Part shown: one piece after another, positions 43,480 to 55,299 of the stretch
Layout: each line of letters starts with the position of its first letter
Position numbering within the stretch: the first letter of the stretch is position 1
From: Callorhinus ursinus
Lineage: Eukaryota; Chordata; Mammalia; Carnivora; Otariidae
DNA length: 64,000 bases
Assembly (NCBI RefSeq): GCF_003265705.1
Contig: NW_020312849.1
Location: forward strand, 1,646,824 to 1,710,823
Direction: 5' to 3'
Notes under the pieces: model-generated
What the model was told of the DNA's origin: nothing
Seen by the model: the letters and a program-made list of their open reading frames with translations, nothing else
Database searches by the model: none
Made by a program: the position numbers and the translations under genes

Positions 43480-43690
43480 AGACTATAGATTATATTCAAT
43501 CTCATATGCTTTCCTTACAAAGTGATTGACACTCCTCTCAATGGGGTTTATGCTCCCTTCCCTCCTTGAATCTGGGCAGGGCTTATGACTGCCTCTACTA
43601 ATGGAATATCTCAGAGAAGGGATGCTATGTGATTTCCAATCCTAAGTCATAAAAAGAATGCAGTTTCTTTTTCTCACTCTCTTGGAGGAA
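43480..43690 (+). mobile_element. Possible MaLR-type LTR fragment
   Basis: TTGAATCTGGGCAGGGCTTA, TGACTGCCTCTACTAATGGA and AATCCTAAGTCATAAAAAGA resemble a common old LTR segment (cf. TGAATCTGGGCTGGCCTTGT). Tentative. Confidence 0.5.
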
Positions 43691-43694
43691 TATA

Positions 43695-46030
43695 GGAGTT
43701 GTGTGCCCAGGTGTAAGGGGTATTGAGAGAGGAGTGGTAATGATAGCTAAAAACTCCAATATATTTGAGGAGCCAATTTATACTGTAGGTAGCATAAGAG
43801 CTCAAAGGACTTTGGTGTTGATCCTATTCATGTTATGAGGGCTAAAACTCTCTGAAATCTATAGATTAGTCAAATAGTGAAAAGAGGAGGTTTGCTCCTC
43901 CCTGGCCCTTTTAAATTAAACTGAGAGAGTTTTTATTTTGAAGACTCTCCAATATCCCAAGAGCGGAAGTAAAGACTGAGAAAGAAAACCCAGGTCACAG
44001 TAACCTTGTCTTTCTCAGTGACTAAAACGTGATACACATAAGATAAACATCATGAGGTAGAATTGTGCAACCATTGACCATTTAGTACAAGGTCAGAAAA
44101 CAACTGTGAGGTCTCTCAAGTACTTGAAAGGACATGTTAGAGAGTTTTCAATTAATGGCATAATTTTTGATTGATTCCTGTTGCTTCTTGGAAACTCATT
44201 TTGAGGGTCATCAACAAGCAAGACATAGACAGTGAGGAGCCCTGTCATCTGAAGGGGCTGCTAACATGCACTGGTGTCTTTTACTACATGAGCATAGTCA
44301 TTAAATTGCTCCTGCCTTAAATCTTCACATACCATATTCCTGATGGCTGTGTGTGGACAGGTGGCATACTAAGGAGGTCCTGTAATTCCTAGGGGCATAC
44401 TGATCACCTTGGGGTATATTATATTAGAGAACCCTAAAGCTGAGCACAATGAGAAGTAAACATTTCTGTTTCACACCAATTTTGTGCTGACCTACATGGC
44501 TTCTCCATTCAAGGACATCATGTGATTTATTGTTTTTGTATTAATAAACACTGGTAGGTCATTTTTGTAATCCTGCACTGACATCTGGCATTCTTCGTTA
44601 TGCTTATGTTCCAGAGATCTCAAACGCAATAGGTAAAAGTGAAATAAAACAATAGGTCCCACATGTTTTATAGAAAAAAAAAAACAACGATACTCTTAGG
44701 TATTCTTTTCAGCCAAATGTGTCTTCCTCAATTACTGGTTCCAAACATGATTTAGGAGCTTTGCATAATGAAGGTTCATCTATCTCTTCATATCATATCT
44801 CATTGTATATTGTCTCCTCATATTTTATATATACACATATTTTATACTATATATATATATATATACACTACTTTTCAGTGTTCACACAATGATTTCTTGT
44901 GGTACTATCACTTAAAACTCTTACAACTCACCAATTAATGTGTGACTAAAAAGAGTACATTAAAATTTACCAATATGGTGATATTATATATCTAGTGGCA
45001 AATAATTTGATATTATAATACACGATACTCTAATTACACAGTAGTGCAAGTGTACACTTTAACATTCTATGCACTGTCTTTTCCTGTTTCTATTTTTTTT
45101 CTTGACTGAACTCTGTAAGCAGGAGTTAGCAATTCATTTTCTGAGCCCGTATAGTAACTGATAATTGCTTTTTTGTGTGTATTGGTTTGTTTTTGTTGTT
45201 GTTTTTTATATATACTCTCATGTTTTATGGTTTACATATCTGGGAACCTCTGAAAGGTAATATCTGTGGGTATTCATGTTTCTAACACCCGTGTGTCACA
45301 TATATGCTTGGTGCAGATGCTTAATTTATGTCTACTGAGTGAAAGCATGGTTCTTTTGATGTCATTTTGCTTAAATCTATTTTGGGTTCTTAGATTAAGA
45401 TTCCATTTGACATTTAACCTAGTGTATAAAAATTCTCCCAATTAGAGTCAGGGTTGGTATGCTCTGTAAAGTTCTCAGAAGTAGATATAATCTGTTTCTG
45501 CTTTTACAAAATTGAGAATTTATCTGCCAAGTCATCTGTGTCTGTGCTTATTTTTCTAAAATTTCTATTATTTTTCTGAGAGGAAGTATAAATATATTGT
45601 GTCTGTGCTTCCTTTCCTTCTTTATCCACAAACATATTGATGGTTCCTGTTTTATTACAATATAACTCCTTGGAAGATAAATCTAAAACCTTCTCAAAAT
45701 TAAATGATTACATCACATATAAATTCGTAATGACTTTAAATATCTCAGTCCATATATCTGGCCAATGTTATGAATATTAGTATCTTTAGATGAGCATTTC
45801 ACCTTAAAGGGGGAAAAAGTTATACCAAGCTTTGGTTCTTTCATAAAGGAAGCTATAATTAAAAATTTATACCTTCCAATAATTTTATTAATTCTCTTAA
45901 AATATGCTCAAGGCTTGTTCATATATTTTATGAGTTACATTTATAAAGTTCATAAAAATTTAATAATTATTAAAATACTTTTGAGGGTAGAAAGCAATCT
46001 CATTTCTACAAGAGATAAGGAATATCTTCC
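43695..46030. other. Mostly unassigned AT-rich 2.3 kb
   Basis: No gene is seen. A TA run lies at 44847-44865. Positions 45290-45352 (GTGCAGATGCTTAATTTATG, CTACTGAGTGAAAG) could be an old L2 3' end, but the match is weak. Confidence 0.4.
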
Positions 46031-46033
46031 AGG

Positions 46034-49000
46034 GAAGTGGATCCAAGATGGTGGTGGAGGAAGACCCTGCATTCACCTTCTCCCACAGACACACTAAATC
46101 TATATCTCCATATGGAGCCATTCCTCCTAAGAAAGAACCAAAGGCTGATTCAACAGCTTCTGCACAACAAACAACAGAGAGCCCACATGAAAAGGAGGAG
46201 AGATGGAGACACAGTAATGACTGGAACCCCAACCCAAACATGCAGTAGGAAGGGATATCACTGATGGGCCTACACACAGACTTGCCTGCCCTGAGGCACA
46301 CTGAAAAAACAGCAGTCTAAAAAGCAACTAGATTATAAGTGAAGGAAATCCATTTATTAACCCTAGAATATCTGCCAAATGGATGGAGAACTGTTGGATT
46401 TCTCTCTGGGTTTGGAGGTGCTGGTGAGCACCATTTTTAGTTCCCCCTTTACCTTGATAGCACAGGTGCCCTATTCCACCCTGCCCAAGCCCATTCTAGC
46501 TCCAGCCCTCCCATCAGGGCCTCACTGGAGTAGCATGCCTTGGGACACTCCCAGTCTACACTTGCTCTGGACCTAGCTGTCCCACCAAGGCAGTGGTAGT
46601 GGGTTCCAGGACCCCTCCGGGCCACCCTGCCAGTAGCCCCAGTACAGCATGCCTGGAGACCCCCTGACTTGTGCCTACTACAGTTCCAGTTGCCTTGCCA
46701 AAGCTGCCAGGCACATGCAGGCTACACAGGGGATGAGCCTATAGAAGTCCACTCCTTCAAGACTGAGAGAGGTGGCTATTCTGCCTAATTCACAGAAACA
46801 AATGCAGAAAGTCAAACATGATGAGGAGACAAAGGAATATGTTCCAAGTAAAAGAACAAGATAAAACCCCAGAAAAACACCATGATGAAATGGAGAGAAG
46901 TAATTTACTTGATTAAGTAGTTCAAAGTTAATAGTCATGAAGATGCTCACTGGATTTGGGAGAAGAATGGAGGAACACAGGGAGAACTTCAATGAAGAGA
47001 TAGAAAATGTTAAAAAGAACCAGTCAGAGCTGAAGAATATAATAAATAAATTAAAAATACACTAGAAGGAATCAATAGCAGATTAGATGAACTAAAGAAT
47101 AAATCTATGATCTGGAATACAGAATAGCAAAAACCACCCAATTAGAACAGCAATGAGAAAAACAAGGAAATGAGGACAGTTTAAGGGACCTCTAGAACAA
47201 CAGTAAGTGTACTAACGTTCTCATTATAGAGGTCCCAGAAGGAGAGGAGAGAGAGAGAAAGAAGCAGAAAACTTATTTGAGCAAAAAACAGACTGAAAAC
47301 TTCCCTAATCTGAAGAAAACAGACATCCAGGTCCAGGAAGTACAGAGAGTCCCAAACAAGATGATACCAAAACCAGATGAAGGTACCACAAAAAAAGAAA
47401 ATTACGGGGCAGTATCGTGCTGATGAACATAGTTGCAGAAATCCTCAACAAAATATTAGCGACCTCTATTCAAAAACAGATTAAAAAGATCATTCACTAT
47501 GATCAAGTAGGATTTATTCCAGGGGTGCAAGGATGTTTCAACATCTGCGTATCAATCAGTGCAATATATCACATTAGCCAAACAAAGGATAAAGACAAGG
47601 ATCCCACTCTTGCCACTTTTATTCAACATAGTATTAGAAAGTCCTCACCACAGAAATTAGGCAAGAAAAATAAATAAAATGCATCCAAATTGAAAAGAAA
47701 GAAGTAAAACTGTTGCTATTTGCAGATGACATGATACTATATTTAGAAAACCCTACCAAAAAAGTGTTAAATCTAATAAATGAATCCAGTTAGAGGATGC
47801 AAAACTAACAGAAATTTGTTGCATTTCTATACACTAATAATGAGCTATCAGAAGAGAAATCAAGAAAAAAATCCCATTTACAACCACATCAAAAAGAATA
47901 AAATACCTAGGAATAAATTTAACCAAGCAGGTGAAAGACTTCTACTCTGAAAACTCGAAGATGTTAATGAAAGAAACTGAAATGAGACAAATAAATGGAA
48001 AGATATATCATGCTCATAGATTGGAAGAATATTGTTAACACGTCCATACTACCCAAAGCAACCTACATGTTCAATGCTATCCCCATCAAAATACCAGTGG
48101 TATTTTTCACAGAACTAGAAAAAAGAATCCTAAAATTTCTATGGAACCACCAAAGTCCCTGAATAGCCAAAGCAATCTCGAGAAAGAACAAAGCTGGAGG
48201 TATCAGGCTCCCTGAGTTCAGACTATACAACAAAACTATAGTAATCAAACCAGTATGGTACTGGTAGGAAAGCAGACACTTGAATGAATGGAATAGAGAG
48301 CCCAAAAATAAACCCATGCATAAATAGTCAGTTAATCTATGGCAAAGCAGGCTAGAATATACAATGGGGAAAAGACAGTTGTTCAATAAATTGTGGTGGG
48401 AAAACTGGGCAGTTATATGCAAAAGAATAAAACTGGAGGGGTGCCTGGGTGGCTCAGTCGGTTAAGCATCTGCCTTTGGCTCAGGTCCTTATCCCAGGGT
48501 TCTAGGATCCAGCCCTGTGCTCCCTCCTCAGTGGAGAACATGTTTCTTCCTCTCCCTCTGCCCCTCCCCCTTCTTGTGTTCTCTCTCTCTCTTGCTCTAT
48601 TTCAAATAAATAAATAAAATCTTAAAAAGAAAAGAATAAAACTGGATCACTATCTTACACCATACCCAAAAATAAATTCAAAATGGATAAGGATTTGAAT
48701 GTAAGACCTGAAACCATAAAACTTCTAGAAGAAAATAGGCAGTAAACTCTGACAATATATCTTTAACAATATTTTTTTGGCTCAATCTCCTCAGGCAAGG
48801 GCAGCAAAAGCTAACATAAACAAAAGGGATTATATGGGGTTTACAAAGTAAAAAGATTTTGCACAGTAATAGCACTGTCAACAAAATGAAAAGACAATCT
48901 ATTGAATGGGAGAAGATATTTGCAAATCATAGATCAAATAAGGGGTTAATATCCAAAATATATAAAGTACTTACACAATTTAAAATAAAAAAAAATCCAA

Positions 49001-49958
49001 ACTGCATAAAAATTGAAAAAAATTAAAAAAACACAAAACCCAATAAAAAAACCAAAACAATAAAAACAAGGGTTTGAATAGACATTTTCCCAAAGAACAC
49101 ATACAGAAGGCCTAGGCGCCTAAAAAGATGCTCAGTTTCACTAATCGTCTTGGAATACAAATCAAAACCACAATGAGGTATCACCTCACATTGATCAGAC
49201 TGACTTTTATCAAAAAGACAAAAAATAACAGGTGTTGGATAGAATGTTAAGGAAAGGGAACCATTGTACACTGTTGCTGGGAATGTTGACTGGTACAGCC
49301 AGTAGGGAGGTTTCCCCCAAAATTAAAAATAGAAATACCATATGATCCAGCAATTCCACTTCTGGGTATTTATCTGAAGAAAATGAAAACACCAGTTCAA
49401 AGAGGTATTTGCACCTTTACGTTCATTGCAGCATTATTTACAATACTCAACATGTGGAAGCAACCTAAGTGTCCACTGAGATAAAAGGATGAAGAGATGC
49501 GGTCTATATATACAATAGACTATCACTCAGCCATAAAAAAGAGTGAAATCTTGTCACCTGTGACAACATGAATGGACCTACAGGGTATTATGCTAAGTGA
49601 AATGAGTCAGACAGAGAAAAGCAAACACTTACATGTGGAATCTAGAAAACAAAACATGCCAAACAAAAAAGTAGAAGCAGACCCATAACACAGAGAACAA
49701 ACTAGTGGTTGCCAGAGGGTTGAGGGTGGGATGGGCAAAAGGCGTAAAGGGTAGTGGGAAGTACAGGCTTCCAGTTATGGAATGTGTAAGTCATGGGGAT
49801 GAAAGGTACGGCATCGGGAATATAGCCAATGGTATTGTTATAGTTGAGTAGCGACAGATGGGAGCTACACTCGTGAACACAGCAGAACATATAAACTTGC
49901 AGAATTAATGTGTTGTATATGTGAAACTGTGTGTCAACTATGCTTCAAAAAAATTAAA
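46034..49958 (+). mobile_element. Old L1 with 5' UTR, internally deleted
   Basis: The start AAGTGGATCCAAGATGGTGG and the following 750 bases look like an old L1 5' UTR. From about 46800 an ORF1 remnant follows (AATGAGGACAGTTTAAGGGA near 47170, AACTTATTTGAGCAAAAA, GAAAACTTCCCTAATCTG). At about 47400 it jumps straight into the reverse transcriptase part of ORF2: the frame at 47417 reads [15 protein letters not shown], then [10 protein letters not shown]. The catalytic FADD codons lie at 47719-47730. The rest of ORF2 and a 3' UTR follow to the A-rich end near 49955. The ORF1 C-terminus and the endonuclease are missing, and the frames are full of stops. It is inactive, and a SINE sits at 48438-48629. 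Confidence 0.9.
48438..48629 (+). mobile_element. SINEC inside the L1
   Basis: GGGTGCCTGGGTGGCTCAGT through AAATAAATAAATAAAATCTT. Perfect 17-bp duplications AAAAGAATAAAACTGGA lie at 48421-48437 and 48630-48646, and the L1 text continues exactly across the site. Confidence 0.97.
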
Positions 49959-49959
49959 G

Positions 49960-50324
49960 TGATAAAGGACATTATATACTGAGAAATTCAAAAATGCATC
50001 AAGAAGATATAACAACTCTAAATGTATATGTGTGTAATAAATCAGTCCAAAATATATGAAGAAAAATGATAAAATTGATAGACATTTGCATAATATTTAG
50101 AAAGTTCAACATCCCACTTTCAATAGTGAATAGAAAACCTAGAGCAAAGATCAATAAGGAAACACCGGGCTCCATAATAAAGTGATAATTCTCACTTCCA
50201 GATTGGTATATATAATATAGTATATTATTATAAGTTTTGAACTTGAGAATATCAATTTCAAGTAAATCACAGGCTCATAACAAAGCAAGCAATGGTCATT
50301 GTCTGTCACATATAATTCTGTTTA
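49960..50324. other. Unassigned AT-rich sequence
   Basis: No gene or repeat family recognised. Confidence 0.4.
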
Positions 50325-50455
50325 TGGGTAAACAATTCCTCTCTATGGACCTCACATTTTTCCTCTGTGAAACGGTTTAATAACGTGTTGTAGATGTTGA
50401 CGGATCTAATGAGCTAATTTGCAAAGCACTATCTTTATAACACTTAATAAGCGTA
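50325..50455 (+). mobile_element. MIR SINE fragment
   Basis: GGTAAACAATTCCTCTCTAT, CTCACATTTTTCCTCTGTGA and AGCTAATTTGCAAAGCAC with TAACACTTAATAAGCG follow the MIR 3' half, diverged. Confidence 0.6.
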
Positions 50456-50459
50456 AGGG

Positions 50460-51120
50460 GCATAGCTAGAAGAAGCCAGCCCAAAGAGAGAAATTTATCC
50501 GAAATCTCATGTTTTGGCATTAAAAATGGTGGATGTGTCCTTTGACTCCTCTATCATAGGATTCTGGTAGGAAACACCAGACAGGTTGGGGTTACTTATA
50601 TCACTCCTAGGCCTGAGGAGTCCAGGAAAGTCAGAGTAACTGGAACGCAGCCTACTGAAAAGGTCTGTCTGGCAGGTGTTCTGACTGTTGAACACGATGC
50701 AGACAACACAAAGCACCCGAAGAGGGGTATCCGGGAAATAAATGTCCCAACCTTACTCCTCCCTGCCACCCACCTACAGCCTGCACCTCTGATAGGCTGA
50801 AAGCAATGGGTATAGCAGCATGGCAAGGGGGCCTGTGGGACCCGTCTATACAAGTCAGCCTGTAAGTGCACACAGCAATATTCGAAGGGTTAGGCGGGTG
50901 GACAAGAGCAAATGGAAGCTCTCCAGCACATCTACCTACATACATTTATGTTTGTTTCAACATTAAAATGACTTACGTACTTACCCATTAAAACTCCCAT
51001 CTAACATTTCAGGAAAACTGTTTCTTCGGGATAAAAGGGATCGTGTATCCTAGTTTGGGTAGCATAGAAAGAAACAAATTCTTGACTGCAAAGTTGATCT
51101 TTGGCAATTTTGAATCCCTA
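50460..51120. other. Unassigned sequence
   Basis: Overlapping minus frames of 69-97 codons (50507-50945) lie in a moderately GC-rich stretch with no recognised domain. Confidence 0.35.
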
Positions 51121-51124
51121 ATTG

Positions 51125-51755
51125 AGTGTTGCATTCGTTTTCTCTTGCTGTGTAACAAATGACCAGAAAATCAGCGAATTTGAGCAGTACATATTTGTTA
51201 TCTCACAATTTCTGTGCTCAGATGTATGGGTGCGGCATTTCTGGATTCTCCGGGATCCATCCGTGGGGCTTGCATGACAGGAATCAAGGTGTTGGTCAAG
51301 GGCTTCGGTTTCACCAGAGCGGGAGCTTCTCTATCCAAGCTCACCGGCTGTGGGCAGATTTTATCTCCTTGTAGCTGTACAGCCAAGTAGCCGTTTCTCT
51401 TCTGGCTACCAACTGGAGACTTCTCTCAGCTCCTCGAAGGGTGTCCACAGTTCCTTGCCATGTGGCCCCCATTTGCAGTTTGCAACACAGAATGCTTGTT
51501 TTCTTACAGGCCTGCTGGAGTATGTCTCTCCGATTCCCAGGACCAGCTGGAAAAAAACTCTCCTTTTAAAGGGCTCACGTGATTCTGTTACATGCAGATA
51601 ATCTATTTTAAGGTCAACTGATTTGGGACCTGAACTACATTTATAAAATCACTTCACAGCAGTGATTGATTGAATCACTGGGGGGAAGGTGTGTGTACAT
51701 CAGGGGCCAAGAATTTTGAGGACCATCATGGAATGTTGCCTACCACCATGGGCCT
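51125..51755 (-). mobile_element. MLT1-like (ERVL-MaLR) LTR
   Basis: Plus-strand text CATTCGTTTTCTCTTGCTGT, AACAAATGACCAGAAAATCA, GTGGGGCTTGCATG, GGGCTCACGTGATTCTGTTA and GGAATGTTGCCTACCACCA follows a reversed MaLR LTR. Frames of 71-83 codons inside it (51159-51601) are not genes. Confidence 0.65.
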
Positions 51756-53155
51756 GAATAAATCAAAGTGCAATCACCTGGGACCTTTCTGCCACAAGCT
51801 CTGCAAGGTCTAAAATGTATGGGATCTTGCTAGTCTCCAAACTAGCAAGAGCTGCAAATGCAGATGCTTTCAGGGGCCGGAAAGGTAGCACGGCTCTGTC
51901 ACACGAATTTCCAGTATTTTCTGTTCACACAAAGCTTCATGTCCGGTGGCAAGGTCATTAGTGACATCGTTTATTTCAGTTTTGGGGACCCCCCCTAGAT
52001 TCAGCAGATACAGGTCACTCAAAATTGTAAATGCAGTCTCAACTGAAATTTAAAATGCTGTCTCATGTAAGCATACTTATTTTGTTTATAATTTAAAGTT
52101 CTCTTTTTTATCAGCCCTACAGATCCACATGAAGAAGGGGGTTGTGACTGGGATTCTTGTTTCTTTCCACCCCTTAGAGATTTTAATTCTGCCAAATAAT
52201 CTGGTTGAAGACCAGGGAGAGAGAGAGAGAAAAAGAGTGGATCTGGAAAAGTCATAATTTCCTCAGTGTTGCGTACCCTGGTGGGTGTTTACACCTAACC
52301 TCTCTCATGAGCTGTCTGAAGATTCTTTAGAGAAACCTCCCCCTCCAGTCTCTGCTTTTCCTTTAAATGTTTGTGTGCAAGCTCAGGTGCACACACACTC
52401 CTTCCCTCCCTCCCTCACCTATGCACATCACCAGAGATCTCCAACTTGCAGATCTCTTAGTGCAGGTGAAGTACTATCTTCCAGCTCTTGGACATAAAGC
52501 TCCTAACTCAGCCTCCAGGCATTTGGAAGGTTTCCTCCAACAGCATTCAGCTGTGGGGAATAGAGATTTGTTAGTGCAGTTGAGCATACTTTCATACATT
52601 TATGATGCTTGCTTATAGAGTTTGACAAATCTATTGTCTTTAGACTCTGTTGTATTGTTCATCCTTCTGTAACTGATTCGGAGATGTTCTTCCTATTTTT
52701 CTAGATTCTAGCATTTTGTTAGGTACATGACTTCTCTTAATTTGCTTATGGAATCTTAGTTATCTAAGTGTTAAATTTTAGTGTAAATTTACCAATTATT
52801 TCCCTTTTCCCTCCTTTTTTTGAATTGGTAATATTTTTTATTAACATTAACTTTATATTTTAGAAATCATATCTGGTATGACAAAGTTAAACTGAATCAG
52901 AAATCTTTTCCTAATTCTTAAAGATCTGACAACTCTAAATGCTTGAATGTATTATCCTCATGCTTTAAACAAAAAGGGAAATGCGTTTAAAGTCACAATG
53001 TAGGTATTTCATAGTAGTACTGAGAAGCATTCTTGGTATTTATCTAGATTTATTAAAAAAAAGTTTACTAACTAGAAGTAAATGGCAAAAATGCCAGCCT
53101 TTTTACAATTGAGTAATACAGTTCAAGCAACGAAGAAAGCAAAACTGGAAGGAGT
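51756..53155. other. Unassigned sequence
   Basis: No gene or repeat family recognised. A GA run lies near 52217-52230. Confidence 0.4.
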
Positions 53156-53159
53156 AGGG

Positions 53160-53360
53160 GAAGGAACTCACATTTGTTTTGCCTATGTTATTTGATCCAC
53201 GCAATTTTGCAAAGTATGTACTGCTATCCTCAATTTACAGATGAATGCCCTGAGCCTCAAAAAGACTAAATGACTTGGCCAAGGAATTTAGCTTTAAAGC
53301 TGAAATTTGAAACCAGATTTCCTTGGTTCTAAGCCTGGGTATTTACCACTATATCACTTT
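53160..53360 (-). mobile_element. MIR SINE
   Basis: AACTCACATTTGTTTTGCCT, CTGCTATCCTCAATTTACAG, ATGAATGCCCTGAGCCTCAA and GACTTGGCCAAGGAATTTAG match MIR in reverse, nearly full length. Confidence 0.8.
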
Positions 53361-53364
53361 GAAC

Positions 53365-55008
53365 ATCCCATTTATATGTCTCAAGTATCTAATCTGAAAA
53401 AAAAATTGCCTGGAAAACAGTGTGCATTTATATACAATGCTTCCCAAGAGTGATGACATATGTGAAAGTGCCCAGCAGAATGTTTGGCACATAGCTATTA
53501 CTCTCTGTATTGACTTCTGGCAAAAAGAACATAAGTAACAGGCAAATACTTTCCAGCCCTTTAAGAAATCTTACCTTGCTTCTAAACACCTGTAATATCT
53601 TTGACAATGACATTCTGCTTAGTTTTTCTTTTCTTTTCTTTTTTTTTTTAATGGCAGGCCAAGTTTCCTGTGCGGTTTGATTGAGAGGTGTCAAGTGGAA
53701 CTACAAAAAAGATGTAGGGAAATAATCATCCCTGAGATGCTAATACTCCCACCAGAAATCTTTTGAGCACTTTCAGCTTCCATCCTGACAATCTGAATTT
53801 CCACTATGTTAGTCCTCTACGATATATTTAGAAAAACTGGCTGTGGAACATTAAGATCGTTCTAGGGGTCTAAAGATGTTTAGAACTCTGTACATTAGCT
53901 GAGTGATAGTTGAGGAAAATTAAACAATGTTGGTATTCATGAGTTCATTAGGAATGTGGTAGACCGAATGTGATCCTATGTGGTTCACAAAGGCAGATTC
54001 TTTACAGGAAACAAGAGGAAACAGTCCAGTGAAGCCAGATTACGCTAAGAAGGCTGCTCTTGTGTTCACCGCTCGGCATTAAGGATGTGGACGGTGAGAA
54101 CAGTTGGCTGGAAATGGCACCTAATGAGACAAACACCCGGTTGGTGGGACAGAAACAGTTCCAGGCAGAAGACAAAACCTCTCGGCCCCGCTGAGGACCT
54201 TTGTGTGATCTAACTTTTCCACAAGTAGTATTTATATCTTTGGAGATGCATGAGGTTTAATTTTGCCAAGAATGAATATGTACATACACCAGAGTTAGAC
54301 CATGGCAGCCCTATTTTAGGCCAAAATAGTGTGTATTTATATCCACACAGTAGTTGGAAGTTTTGAAACAAGCATTGTTTAAAGTTCATAGAAATTTTAC
54401 TATATCAGTTTTTGAGAGTTGAGGCTCATAAATCTTCTACCTCTCCCACTCTACAGTTCCTTGATGAAGACAGATTCAAGGAGGCACAAAGGGATCTAAG
54501 TACAGTGTTAGTTTTATAATGGTTAAGCTAGATTGGAGGACATGGCTGAGCTTTCTATGTTCTTCTAAGAACTTAGACTGCAGGAACCTGACTTACTTAC
54601 CCAGGAGTACGCAGAAAGGCTGGAACTACACAGCACATAACCTGGATGGCTCTGGGCAAGAGGCAGCTAAGCCTAGATGTGCGACAATATCAGCTTGCAT
54701 ATAGGGACTCCATACTGCCACAAGAGCAGATGCGTCCTGTACCCCCCACGCCCTCTCATATTTCCATGAATGTCGAGCTCTCATCACTTTCACCAAGCAA
54801 GAGCAAAAGTACCTACACACGCATGCCTGCACTCACGCATGCCTGCGCGCTAAGTCAAGAGCAGGAAAAATCACTGCTTCTGATGACCTGCAGGTGTTGG
54901 TTCTGTGGGGCCTCCATTTTAATTAAAGGGGGGAAAAAAAGCCTTTCATTGTAAATACTTTCAGCTCTACCGCAGCTTTCTAGAGGTCACATTGAAAATC
55001 AATTGATT
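53365..55008. other. Unassigned sequence
   Basis: No gene or repeat family is recognised. A T-run lies at 53639-53650. A short duplication of ACGCATGCCTGC lies near 54818-54845. Confidence 0.4.
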
Positions 55009-55011
55009 CTA

Positions 55012-55196
55012 GGGGAGCCTGGGTGGCTCAGTCGGTTAAGCATCTGCCTTCGGCTGCGGTCATGATACCAGGATCCCGGGATGGAGCCCCACCCTGGGCT
55101 TTCCCCTCAGCAGGGAGTCTGCTTCTCCCTCTCCCTCTGCTGCTCCCCCTGCTTGTTCTCTCTCACATGAATAAATAAAATCTTTTTTTTTTAAAG
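55012..55196 (+). mobile_element. SINEC
   Basis: GGGGAGCCTGGGTGGCTCAG, CATCTGCCTTCGGCTGCGGT and CACATGAATAAATAAAATCT. Head intact, middle shortened. The target duplication is unclear. Confidence 0.93.
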
Positions 55197-55244
55197 AAGA
55201 AAATCCACATCTAGAGCTTAAAGAACATTTTTTGACAGCAGTGG

Positions 55245-55299
55245 CAAGAGCAACAACAAAAAACAAAGTCAGTAAATTTTAATCTATATCATGTTTATT
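55245..55299 (-). promoter_or_regulatory. Candidate poly(A) site, minus strand
   Basis: On the minus strand AATAAA (complement of 55294-55299) is followed by about 20 bases and then by a U/GU-rich element (TTTGTTTTTTGTTGTTGC, complement of about 55249-55266). Signal, spacing and downstream element fit a mammalian cleavage site. The repeat-poor sequence to the right would be the 3' UTR. No transcript evidence is available here. Confidence 0.4.

Noticed and set aside
47417..47677. 86-codon frame as a functional reverse transcriptase
   Set aside because: It is a remnant of L1 ORF2 without endonuclease and with stops before and after; the catalytic FADD lies in another broken piece.
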